Source of the DNA: Prorocentrum cordatum
Lineage: Eukaryota > Sar > Dinophyceae > Prorocentrales > Prorocentraceae
DNA: 49,550 nt
Assembly: GCA_963575745.1 (NCBI GenBank)
Contig: CAUYUJ010016292.1
Span: forward strand, 25,001-74,550
Direction of reading: 5' to 3'
Made by a program: the position numbers and the translations under genes
Shown: piece by piece, positions 38,455 to 48,135 of the stretch
Layout: each line of letters starts with the position of its first letter
Numbering within the stretch: position 1 is the first letter of the stretch
Notes under the pieces: model-generated
Told to the model about the DNA's origin: nothing
Databases searched by the model: none
What the model saw: the letters and a program-made list of their open reading frames with translations, nothing else

Positions 38455-39792
38455 TCAAAGGCTCGACTGGTCCTCGTCGTCGCCCACGGGGACCGCCGCC
38501 GCCTTGCTGGCCGCGCCGCCGCGGCCGCCCTTGGGTGCGCCCCCCTTGCCAGCTGCAGCCTTGCCGGCCGCGGCGGCAGCCAGGCGCTGGCGGCCCGCCC
38601 CCAGCACCTCCGCAGCCACGGCCCCCGCGCCTGCGGCCCCTGCAGCGGCAGCAGGAGCAACGGGTGGAGCCGCCTGCAGGGCCTGGGCGGGGGCCCCCCG
38701 CTGGCCGCCAGCGGCAGCGGCGGCGGCGGGGGGCGCCGCGGCGGGGGCCGCTGCTGCAGCCGCGGGCGCTGCCGCTCCTTCAGCCGCTGGCTGCCCCGCT
38801 GCAGGTGCCGCCTCCTGCTGCGGGGGGGCCGAGGTACGCCTCCTCTTGGACTTGAGGCGCTCCCGCAGCTCACGGTGCGCCTGTTCCAGCGTCTCGGCTT
38901 CGGCTTTGAACTGGCCGAAGGCCTCCTGCGCCATGGCCGCGAACCGCGTCTGCAGCTCCTCGCGGCGCCGCTGGACCCCCTGGCGGTCGCTCTCCTCGAC
39001 TTCGTAGTCCTCCAGGGACTCCAGGCCGAAGAGACCTTCGTCGTCCAACGCCCACGCCGCCTTGCCAGCAAGGATTCGCCGTGACGCTGAGCTTGGGCAC
39101 GCCATCCTCGCGCGCAGGCGCCGCCGCTGGGGCAACTGTGCCCGCCAGGGCCTGCGCCGCGCTCGCGTGCACCGCCTGCGCGCTGTCCAGGGCGGCGGTG
39201 CACTTGGACACGCGCTCCGCGGCCTGGCCCAGGCGCAGCTGGAGCTCCTCCGCCTCCGCCAGGGCCTCGTCCAGAGCCGCCGCAGCAGCGTCCCTGGCAG
39301 CGCCCGCCTCGACCATAGAGAGGGGCCTGGCCAGGCGCTGGGCGCGGAGGGCGTCCAGCTGCTGCCTGTACTTGGCCTCTGCTGGCTCGTCTCCCGACAA
39401 GCGGAGGAGCTCCACCAGCTGTGCCAGCTTGACCTCCTCAGGGTCCGCGTCGGGCTCCAGGACCTGGGCCACGTCCACGATGCGGATTCCCTGGCTGCCG
39501 CTGCGCTGGCGGCCTGCCGCTTCTGCGACCAGTTCGGCTGGCCGCCCGCGCGGTGCTCCGCCGCGCCCGCCGACGGCGTCCTGGCGCCAGGGCGGCTCGC
39601 GGGCGCCGCTGCGATCCCTGCTGGTGGACCGGCGGCGGCCAGCAACGCCGCGAGCAGCAGCAACCCGAGCAGGCACCAGCTGCAGCGGGTGAATGCAGTG
39701 GCAGCACCATGTCCACCATGCCTCAGTGTTTCGGCACCCACAGTGGGCGCACGCGTGGCTGCCGCGGCCGCTGGCGGCCGCCATGCCGCCAC
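38455..39792 (-). pseudogene. ORF1-like zinc finger and coiled-coil protein
   Basis: Two minus-strand frames follow each other. About 39790-39090: HACAHCGCRNTEAWWTWCCH, a CxxC...CxxC finger, then LEPDADPEEVKLAQLVELLR, KYRQQLDALRAQRLA and a long Ala/Glu/Gln helix (AAALDEALAEAEELQLRLGQ). About 39082-38455 in another frame: WALDDEGLFGLESLEDYEV, LQTRFAAMAQEAFGQFKAEA, a basic KSKRRRTS, then poly-Ala and Lys/Gly-rich tail to a stop at 38455. Order and style (N-terminal Cys pairs, coiled coil, basic tail) parallel ORF1 of the LINE at 15480-16535, with low direct similarity. The frame change near 39080 may be a frameshift or an intron. Confidence 0.45.
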
Positions 39793-40046
39793 CCCCGTCG
39801 CGCGCCTGGCGCGCGGGGGCCGGCGCCGCCGAGCCGTGGTGGCCGTCCAGGAGCGCCGCGGCGGCCACCAGGCGGCCGCGCTGGCGGGGGGATGGCGAGC
39901 CCCGCCACGCGCGCAGCAGCGCCCTGGCCGCGGCGCGCTCGCGACAAAGGCGCCGATGCCACGCCGCCTCGGAGAGCAGCGCGATGGTCCCCGCCCGAAG
40001 GGAGGCCGCGGCGGCCTGTCCGCCCCCAGGCCTTCGGGCAGAAACT

Positions 40047-40198
40047 AGAGGAGGAGGAGGAGGAGGAGGAGGAGGAGGAGGAGGAGGAGGAGGAGGAGGA
40101 GGAGGAGGAGGAGGAGGAGGAGGAGGAGGAGGAGGAGGAGGAGGAGGAAGGGGAGGAGGTGGAGGAGGAGGGGGGGAGGAGGAGGAGAAGGAGGAGGA
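40047..40198 (+). repeat. (GGA)n microsatellite
   Basis: Nearly pure GGA array. In minus-strand sense it is a CTC tract ending CCTCTAG at 40043-40050, immediately before coding-like sequence (40040-38455), again resembling a polypyrimidine tract and acceptor. Confidence 0.93.
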
Positions 40199-41056
40199 TA
40201 CTGACAAGTGAAAACCCAAGAGGCATCAACGATGTTGGAATAATCCCTCCTCCAAAGCTTCCTCGTCATAGGCCCGTACAGCAGTTCGGAAAATGCCTCT
40301 TTGGAAGACAAGTGTTTGAAGACCCTGAAGCATGCCAAAACAATGTTCTCGGGATTCCAACGCCACGGATCAACCTGACTGTTGCGTACTGACGATCCTG
40401 AGTCGTGCCAGAACGGCATTCCTGGGACATGAACGCCGCGAATCAACATCACTTGTGCACCCTCATAAACCAGAACCCTTCGAAGACGCCATTTCTGGTA
40501 CGTCGATCCTGGGAGTCCGTGGAACGAATGCAAATGAATAAAAAGAATGTACGCGGCGCGAAACTGAGAGCCACATTTTGAAAAGGAACCGCCCTCAATC
40601 CGTGGAAGCCTTGCAAAGTTTAAAATACGAATCTGCGCGGCGCTAAGGCGAGAACCACATTTTGAAAAGGAGCCGCCCTCAATCCGTGAAGCTCTTGTAT
40701 TTTCTCAAACGAATGTACGCGGCGCTGAGGCGAGAGCCACAGTTTGAAAAGGAGCCGCCCTCAATCCGTGAAGCTCTTGCATTTTTCTGAAACGAATGCT
40801 CGCAGCGCTAAGGCGACAAGTGCATTTTGAAAACGGCTCGCCCTCAATCCGTGAAGCCCTTGCAAAGTTTGCCAAAGAATGTGCGCGGCGCTAAGACGAG
40901 AGCCACATTTTGAAAACGGCCTGCCCTCCATCTGTGAAACTATTGATCATGTCAAAGATTCATATTCATAAATGTTGAGGAAGTCTCAGGCGAAACGCCC
41001 GGCCCGCTCTAAAACCTGGCTTCGGGTTGTGGCCGGGAGAAATTATTTATAAGGAG
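40199..41056 (+). repeat. Dispersed noncoding repeat, copy 1
   Basis: A non-coding unit with three parts: a 340-base unique part (starting near GCATCAACGATGTTGG), five tandem 82-83 bp subrepeats at 40544-40956 (pieces GAATGTACGCGGCGCT, GAGAGCCACATTTTGAAAA, GCCGCCCTCAATCCGTGAAG), and a 100-base tail with GGCGAAACGCCCGGCCCGC and a TTATAAGGA-like end. It is bounded on both sides by GGA arrays. A second copy in the same orientation lies at 48136-48833. No gene is seen on either strand. Confidence 0.8.
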
Positions 41057-41192
41057 AAGGAATGGAGGAGGAGGAGGAAGAGGAGGGGGAGGAGGAGGAG
41101 GAGGAGGGAAAGTAGGAGGGGGAGGAGGGGGGCGTGGAGGAAAGGGAAAAGGGGGAGGAGGAGGAGGAGGAGGAGCAGCAGCAACGGCAGGA
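41057..41192 (+). repeat. (GGA)n microsatellite
   Basis: Imperfect GGA array closing copy 1 of the dispersed repeat. Confidence 0.9.
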
Positions 41193-41374
41193 TGAGGATG
41201 CTCATGACCATAATGGCTGTCACGTTGTGAGGTAGAAGAGGAGATGCATCAACGGCAGAATGATGGTGCGTCTCATCACCATTATCATCATCACCATCAC
41301 CATCATTGTTACAAGTACCTGTACGACCACCCTTCGCATGATAAGGAGGTTCGGGGGGGGAGGAACCAACGTCT

Positions 41375-41590
41375 CACTCGATCGGCCTCACTATCGATCT
41401 CACTATCGATCTCACGATCGGTCTCGCTCGATCGATCTCACTCGATCGATCCCACAATCGATATCACTCGATATATTTCATTCGATCGATCTCACAATCG
41501 ATCTGACTATCGATCTCACGATCGATCTCACTATCGATCCCACTATTGATATCACTATCAATCTCAGAGTCGGACGCACTAACGATACCA
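41375..41590 (+). repeat. 12-bp satellite rich in GATC and ATCGAT
   Basis: About 17 units of roughly 12 bp based on CTCACTATCGAT with variants CTCGATCGAT and CACAATCGAT. GATC and TCGA tetramers are very frequent. It leads into the ATC array on its right. Confidence 0.85.
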
Positions 41591-41599
41591 CAATCGATG

Positions 41600-41611
41600 T
41601 CACAATCAACG

Positions 41612-41645
<34 letters not shown>

Positions 41646-41766
41646 TACCATCAACATCATCGCCACCAACGTCATCAACAGCATCATCATCATCAACATC
41701 ATCATCATCATCGGGACACCATCATCATCATCATAATCATCACTTCGTCGTCATCATCACCATCAC

Positions 41767-41797
<31 letters not shown>

Positions 41798-42105
41798 GGG
41801 ACACCAGCATCGCCACCATCATCATCATCCTCAACATCATCATCGGGACATCATCAGCAGCAGCATCGCCATCATCGGAACATCGCCATCACCATCATAT
41901 CATCGTCATCATGAACAAGATCATCAGCATCATCATTAACGGGACACCATCATTATAAGCAACATCATCATCATCATCATCATCATCAACATCATCATCA
42001 TCAGGGCACCATCATCATCGTAACCACCACCATCATCACATTCATCACTATCATCATCGGAACACCATCATCATCATCAACACCAGCATCATCAGCACCA
42101 TCATC
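41600..42105 (+). repeat. (ATC)n array with GGGACACC interruptions, left flank
   Basis: ATC/CAT trinucleotides with GGGACACC inserted at 41713, 41798 and 41941 and variants (GGGACATC at about 41845; GGAACACC at about 42059). It stops exactly where recombinase coding sequence of the DIRS-like element ends (42107). Confidence 0.9.
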
Positions 42106-42106
42106 G

Positions 42107-42240
42107 GGCTCGCGACACCATTGGATGAACGCCGAGGCGCGCCTCTGGTTGTCGGCGAGCGTGGCCTTGGCAACGGACCGCTGCTCAAGGTACGTCAAGC
42201 CCATCATCAGGGAGCCACGGAGGGCCTCGCGCTGACGGGC
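42107..42240 (-). pseudogene. Tyrosine recombinase, N-terminal domain only
   Basis: The minus strand reads LRGSLMMGLTYLEQRSVAKA, then TLADNQRRASAFIQWC, which fits the SAM-like core-binding domain of phage-integrase-type recombinases (YL-x-x-R-S-V ... T ... Y ... F-x-x-W). The Tyr usual after T-x-x-x is Asn here. The catalytic domain (R...H-x-x-R...Y) is absent: sequence becomes GAT repeat within a few codons of WC. Its frame differs from the end of the RNase H frame, so a frame change near 42290 is needed to join them. Confidence 0.5.
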
Positions 42241-44533
42241 CGCCGCTGCCGCCGGCACAGGCGCCATGAGGATGCCAGAGCCAGACGCCTGGAGGACGGG
42301 CAGGATATCGGCCGCTCGCCCCGTCGGCATCGGAGTCGCCGCCCGCGGGCGCTTTTCCGCCTGGGCCTGCGTCGCGCAACAGACGAGCACCAAGCCCAGA
42401 AGCGACCTCGGACTCGATTGCCTTGATGCAGGGCAGCCCGCGGGATGGCCCATCTGAGGGGTTGAGCTCGCTCGGAATGCATCGAGCGATGACGCGCAGC
42501 TTGCACCCAAGCGAGAGCGCACAGATCTCACGGAGAACGCTCCGCTGTTGCGGCGAGGCGCCCCGCCCCCCCCCCCCCCCCCCAATAGCCGGGGCGAGGG
42601 GCGTGTTGTCGACGAGGCAGACGATCCTGCGGCCGAAGGCCGAGGATGACCTGAGCCGATGGCGGAGCGCCGAGCCAAGGGCGAGCCCCTCCGCGCGGTA
42701 GATGTCGAAAGAGTCCCGCCAGGCGAAGGAGTGCGCGACGGCCCAGGCGTCGCCCACGAGCAAGTTGGGGTCGACCTCGCCAAAGGACTTGTCCCAGTTC
42801 TTGGCCTCGCCCGAGGGCAGCCGCCCAGGGTCGCGTAGCACTGCGGCCGCGTCGGCGGCCCCAAGCGCGTGCTCGCGGGCTCGCGCGGACTCCTCGAAGA
42901 GGCACCTCCACCGCTCGGCCGCGCGGCCAATCTGGGCGGCGGCCTCGGGGTCGCAGCGGCGGCGGCGCACGCCGCAGCCCCAGCCTGAGGCGTCACTGGC
43001 GGTGATCTCGTCGCGCCACCGGGCGTCGGTAAACACCGCGAACAGCGGGGGCAAGGAGCGGACCTGCCAGAGCTCGCGGCGGACCGCGGGCCAAAGGGGG
43101 AGCGCCTCGCACCGCGCGGCCTGAATGAAGGCGTACACGCTGTCGAAGATGGCGAGCGAGCAGCGCTTGAGGAGCATGGCCCACGTGCAGTGCCCGACGG
43201 CGATCTCGACGATGGCACCGCGCACCCTGGGCCGCCGCAGGAGCTCCTAGATGGCGTAGCGCAAGCGCCAAACCCGTCTGGCCGACACCCGCGCCGTGTG
43301 CTCGCGTCCGTCAAGGTCGAGGCCGACGAAACTCGCATGGCGCGCGGCGTCGACCTGCTCGCGGACCACGAACCCGAGCGACGAGAGCTCCTGCTCGACC
43401 TTGCCCGCCGCGGCCTGCACCTTGGCGCGCTGACGCCCTGCGACCGGGTAGTTGACGACGTAGGCAGCGCCCGCGGCAGGGCGTCGAGGTCCGAGACGGA
43501 CACCAAGGCTGCGGTCGCGGACCTGCTGCTCGGGCGCGATCCTCGCGCGAGCCAGCGACGCCTCGGAGACGCACTGGCAGAGGCGCAGGGCCCAGGGCCA
43601 GCCCATCGGCAAGACGCTGGGCTCGGGAAGCAGCCAGTCGGTCGCGCGCAGTAGCACCCCGTCAAGATGAGAAACTCCAGCCAGCCCTGCACGAACGGGG
43701 GGGAGCGAGAAGTACTCGCAGAGGCCCTCCGGGACGCGCATCGCGTAGAAGGCGTTCGAGATGTCCCCGCTACTGAACCACGTGTCGCCGCCGCCCTGCG
43801 TCTCCATGCGCGCGAGCGCGCCGCCGCTGGGCAGCTCGGCGCAGGGGGGCGGCTTGAAGCGGGTGTTGCTGATGCGGGTGTCGAAAGCCAGCCGCTGCTG
43901 TCCTGACTCCTTGGCGACGACGAAAACTCCCACGAGGCTGCGACGGCCGCGGGCGGGCGACAGGCGCAGCATCCCGCGGGCCAGCAGCTCGGCAATGAAC
44001 TCGCCGTAGGTAGCGGGGCGCCGCCGCTTGGGGTCGATATAAGGTTGAGCGAGGCCGAGGTCGCGACGCAGCGCAGCCGCCTCCGCAGGCGGGCGAAGCA
44101 CGTGGGCCCTCCAGTCCTGCAGCCACAAACTGTCAGCCTCCAAGAGCGCGGACTCCAACGCGACGGGCGCCGAGCCGCCAGAAGGCCAGGACACGAGGCC
44201 CTTGCTGTAGGACACCATGTCGCCGCGCCCCGCGGCGCAGAGCGGGCAACTGGAGCATGCGTCAGAGAGCGACGAGGACGGAGAGACGTCAGCTGGCGGG
44301 CCGCCGAACTTGACGTACTGGTCAGCGATGTAGTCGAGCGACTTCCGCTGCAAAGTCGAAGGCAGCTTGCGCACGGGCGGCGAGCCGCCACCAGCCAGCC
44401 AGTTGAGCGCGTCGCCGCCGTCGTTGGCCCAGTCGAGCCGCGCCTGGCAGGGGCCGCCCTTGTCAGCATGCAGGTGGCCGCCAGGAAGCAGATGAGGGAG
44501 AGGGAAGACGTTTCGCTGACGACTGACCGCCAT
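42185..44533 (-). pseudogene. DIRS-like pol: reverse transcriptase and RNase H
   Basis: Starts at ATG 44533 (MAVSRQRNVFPLPHLLPGG); one frame to 42185 apart from TAG at 43247-43249 between RLRYAI and ELLRRPRV. Reverse transcriptase: VGVFVVAKESGQQRLAFDTR, then motif A WFSSGDISNAFYAMRV (about 43735-43780), motif B LPMGWPWALRLCQ (about 43570-43610), motif C AYVVNYPVAG (43441-43465) where the expected Asp is Val (GTC at 43454-43456; GAC in an active enzyme of this type). RNase H of the Ty3/DIRS type: ITASDASGWGCGV (about 42975-43010), RIVCLVDNTPLA (about 42595-42630), CIPSELNPSDGPSR (about 42440-42485). A run of 18 C at 42566-42583 encodes poly-Gly inside the RNase H. Nonsense and active-site mutations make it inactive. 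Confidence 0.75.
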
Positions 44534-44632
44534 GGCGTGGGGGCCACGACGGCAGGAGCGAGTGGCTGAAGGGGGGCCCTCCGGGGGGGCCAAGGCCCCG
44601 GCGGCCGCCGCAGTTCTGCGAAGGGAAGGAGG

Positions 44633-45911
44633 CTAGCTCTTGCCCGCCTTCCCGCCGCCGCCGCTCTGCGCCGCCCCGCGGGCGCCAGCGGGCGGGTGGG
44701 GCAGCTGCCGCTCCTCGCGCGCCTTGCGGCGCTCCTTCGCCATGGCCGATTCGGCGGCAAGCTGCTGGGCGATCCACTCCGAGAGGGCGGGCGCGACCAT
44801 GACCCCGCGCGTGGACTGCGCCCCCGCGAAGAAGAACTGTTCGTCTCCCCAGGCCCCGGCGAGCGCGAGCTGACGAGCTCGCCCTTGCACCGCTCCTCGC
44901 ATAGCTGCAGCTGGCGCGCCACGAGCTCCAAGCAGGCGAGGTTGGAGCCGTCGACCTGGTCGTGCGACTGGGCCACCTGCATGATCTTCGAGTACTCGAA
45001 GTGCACACTGACGATGGGGTCGTCTGGGGGCACGCCCGCGCCCAGGGCTGCCTTCCAGGAAAGGTGATGGCCCAGAGGAGACCCACCATTCTCCACCTGG
45101 TGGGTCGCCACCCAGTGATAGGTGGCTGGGCCAGGGGCGGGCCAGTCTGGGAAGGCCGTCGGCCGCATGAGCTGCGCGCTGTCCCGATATTCACGATGCC
45201 GCTGGCCATGGCGATCGTGCGCCGTCGGCAGCGTGCGGAGGCCACCCGCGCCCTCACCAGGCGAGCCGCCGGGAGAGGACCGCAGCAGCGGGGGCAGGAG
45301 CTGGCCCATCAGGGGGAGGCCCAGCGACCAGGGAGGCCAAGCCCGCGAGTCCTCCGCCAGCATCGGGCGCCGCGGCAGCGGGAGGCGCGGCGGGGGCACC
45401 AGCGGGGGCTGCCCCAGCGGCCGCGGCGCCCATGGCGACAGGGGCACCCGCTGCGATGCCGCTCCTCCTCCAGCGGCGACCAGGCAAGGGGCCCAGGCCC
45501 TCCTCCAGCGGCGACCACGGCATCGGGCGCACCGCCGACACCTCCAGCACCAGCCCCCTGAGCACCGTCAGCACCACCACGACGGCCATCGTGCTCCGCG
45601 AGCTTCGACGCCCCGACGGCGCAGGCCTGCGCGAGCTGGGCCACAGTGGGCGCGACCGCGAAGTCGTACCTCCTGATGCCCGCGGGCAAGACGGCCCCGA
45701 GCGGGGCAACACCAGCAGGCCACTCCTTCCACCAGTTGCGCACGTCGGTGTTGGCGGCGTCGCACTCCTCGACGTACACGTCGAAGTCGGGGGTGAGTAC
45801 CGCGAAGTGCTCAACCGAGCGGGTGGAGCATCCCACGACGATCCGCTTGTGGGCGAGCCGAGCTCCAGGTTCGTCGCACTCGACCCAGATCTCATCGCCC
45901 ACCGCAATCAT
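44633..45911 (-). pseudogene. DIRS-like gag region, frames disrupted
   Basis: Several minus-strand frames in series. From ATG 45911: MIAVGDEIWVECDEPGARLA, VLTPDFDVYVEECDAANTDV, PAGIRRYDFAVAPTVAQLAQ, a small globular domain. A Pro/Ala/Gly-rich linker follows to 45260 in a second frame. About 45240-44890: RTLPTAHDRHGQRHREYRDS, FPDWPAPGPATYHWVATHQV, NLACLELVARQLQLCEERCK. 44902-44633: WGDEQFFFAGAQSTRGVMVA, SEWIAQQLAAESAMAKERRK and a stop. From memory such GPRT-x-W ... NLA-x-E-x-x-x-R-x-x-Q-x-x-E segments recur in many dinoflagellate retroelements. Nucleocapsid function is inferred from position upstream of pol. Frame changes suggest decay or introns. Confidence 0.55.
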
Positions 45912-46531
45912 GAGAAGCGCCCTCGGCCTCCACCGCGCGGCGGCCGCCAGCCCGGCGAGTCGGACGCAGCGGGACCCTCGTCCGTCAGCACAGGCGGACG
46001 GGTGGCGCGGCGCGCGCAGGCGCAGCGAGCCGCCTGGGCGCCGAGCGTCACCGCCCCGCGTGCAAGCTCGGCCGCCAGCAGGAGCAGGCACCCGAGCACG
46101 GCCTCCCAACCCAGGGAGGACCGCCCGCCGCCGTCCGCCTCGCAAGGGGGGCAGGCGGGGCAGGGGGAGGGGCAGGTCCGAGCCGCCTCCCTCGCGTCCA
46201 GCGCGGCCGCCAGCCAGTCCGCCAGCGGCACCTGGACCCCGGCGGCCTCACCCGGCGCCGGGAACGGGCCCGCCTCCGCCGGCGGGGCAGCACCTGCCGC
46301 GGGCGTCCGCGGTGCAGGGGGCGGGGGCGGCTGCCCGGGGCCCGCGCGCCACCACCAGCGCGCCAGGAGCAGCACGCCGAAATGACCTGCGAGCGGGAGG
46401 CCGAGTCCGATGCCAGCGAGGCGCATCGGGTGGAGGGCTTCTCCCTTTAGAAAAAAGAGACTTGAGCAGTCGCGGTTGCGGATCGACGGCAATCTGAGAG
46501 CAACGCGCCACCGCGACGGCCTTCGGTTCAC
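45912..46531 (-). other. Possible upstream part of gag or leader
   Basis: A minus-strand frame of about 207 residues is open, with MRLAGIGLGLPLAGHFGVLL and WEAVLGCLLLLAAELARGA; its composition is Ala/Pro/Arg-rich. It may be a membrane-like N-terminal part of the element's first ORF or fortuitous in very GC-rich DNA. It ends where the ATC array begins. Confidence 0.3.
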
Positions 46532-46555
46532 AAGAGATGAAACGTGCCAACACAG

Positions 46556-46580
46556 CCATCATCAACAACAACAACAACAA

Positions 46581-46636
<56 letters not shown>

Positions 46637-46692
46637 GCATCATCAGCATCATCATCATCATCATCATCATCATGATCATGATCATGATCATG

Positions 46693-46749
<57 letters not shown>

Positions 46750-46890
46750 GGGACACCATCATCATCACCACTATCACAATCATCATCATCATCAGCATCA
46801 TCGGGACACCAGCATCATCACCACCATCACCATCATCATCATCAACATCATCGACATCATCATCGTCATCATCATCCTCATCATCATCAA

Positions 46891-46945
<55 letters not shown>

Positions 46946-46972
46946 GTCATCATCATCATCGGTACACCGACG
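46556..46972 (+). repeat. (ATC)n array with GGGACACC interruptions, right flank
   Basis: ATC/CAT array with GGGACACC at 46750 and 46803, and a run of overlapping ATGATC palindromes at about 46670-46700. Same composite as the left flank at 41600-42105. Confidence 0.92.
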
Positions 46973-47250
46973 GGACACCGGCGGGACACCGGCGGGACAC
47001 CGCGCGGCACAGGCCCCCCGAAAAGAAACATGTGGTCCGGCCGCGCCTCAGCCGGAGGCGGGACACCGGCGGGACACCGCGCGGCACCGGCCCCCGGAGA
47101 GAAATCATTTGGTCCGGCCGCGCCTCAGCCGGAGGAAACTTTCTTGTCGCCCGCCCGCACAGCAGCTTCGCCTCGCCCGCACGCACGGCACGCACGAACA
47201 CGAAACCAAAACCGATTTCCTGGTAGGGGGGCTCTCCGTTCCACTTCGAT
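46973..47250 (+). repeat. GC-rich 76-bp tandem unit inside ATC DNA
   Basis: The unit containing GGGACACCGGCGGGACACCG, an A-rich stretch, and GGTCCGGCCGCGCCTCAGCC occurs twice (about 46975-47060 and 47062-47137), then GC-rich unique DNA. It expands the same GGGACACC motif that interrupts the ATC arrays. No gene. Confidence 0.8.
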
Positions 47251-47254
47251 CTCA

Positions 47255-47841
47255 CCCCCTCACCTCCTATTACCATTATTATTATCGTCATACTTGTTAT
47301 CACCACTAACATCATTATTCTTAGTAGCATTATCAGCATCATTATCATCATCATCGTCATCGTCGTCATCATCATGACCATCATGAAGATTATCATCAGC
47401 ATCATCATTACTATCCGCGCCGTCACCATCATCAGCAGCAGTAGCAGCACCATCATCATCACTATCATCATCGCCATCATCAGCATGATCATACTCATCA
47501 GCACCAGTGTCATCGCCGTGATCATCATCATCATCAGCAGCAGCATCATCAACATCATGATCATCAGCAGCAACATCATCCTCAGCAGCATCATCATCAT
47601 CAGCATCATCATCATCATTGTCGTCATCATCCTCACCATCATCAACGTCAGAATCACTAGCATCACGATGACCATCCCCGCCATCATGATCATCGTGATC
47701 GTGGTGGTGGTGGTGATGATGATGACGATGCTGATGCTGATGCTGCTGCTGATGATGATGTTGTGGTGTTTGATGCTGGTGGTGATGCTGCTGCTGCTGA
47801 TGGTGATGATGAAAATGATGAGTATGATGAGTATGATGAGT

Positions 47842-47934
<93 letters not shown>

Positions 47935-47935
47935 G
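47255..47935 (+). repeat. ATC-type array inverting to ATG-type array
   Basis: ATT/ATC DNA from 47255 changes at about 47695-47720 to ATG repeat that continues to 47935, giving an inverted arrangement of the same trinucleotide. His, Asp, Met and Ile homopolymer frames are artefacts. Confidence 0.92.
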
Positions 47936-48135
47936 CGGCGCGCTGGCATATGCACAGCTGGCAAGCGGTAGACGGACAGACGGGCTCGTGCACAGGTGAG
48001 TCAGAGCATCGGGAACGAACGCTTGAGCCCAATGCTGATCACCCTCCCATGCCAGGGCAGGGAACCGCTCTGGGCCACAGCCGTCTACGGAAGCAGCACC
48101 GATGAGATGCGTTCTTGCACTGGCAAAAGGAAAGG
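47936..48135. other. Unique spacer
   Basis: About 200 bases of non-repetitive DNA between the ATG array and copy 2 of the dispersed repeat, ending in a short GGA-rich stretch at 48126-48150. Nothing recognised. Confidence 0.4.

Larger units (their letters stand above)
42105..45911 (-). mobile_element. DIRS-like retrotransposon, defective
   Basis: On the minus strand from 5' to 3': gag-like frames (45911-44633), a polymerase frame with RT and RNase H (44533-42185), and the start of a tyrosine recombinase (about 42230-42107). This order is that of DIRS-type elements, which integrate with a recombinase instead of an integrase or endonuclease. Defects are an in-frame TAG at 43247-43249, Val for the catalytic Asp in the RT box, frame changes near 45480, 45260, 44890 and 42290, and a recombinase cut after its N-terminal domain. 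ATC satellites flank both sides, and split or inverted terminal repeats were not found. Confidence 0.65.

Noticed and set aside
46410-48105. His-, Asp-, Met- or Ile-homopolymer proteins
   Set aside because: Products of the ATC/ATG arrays in their three frames on each strand.
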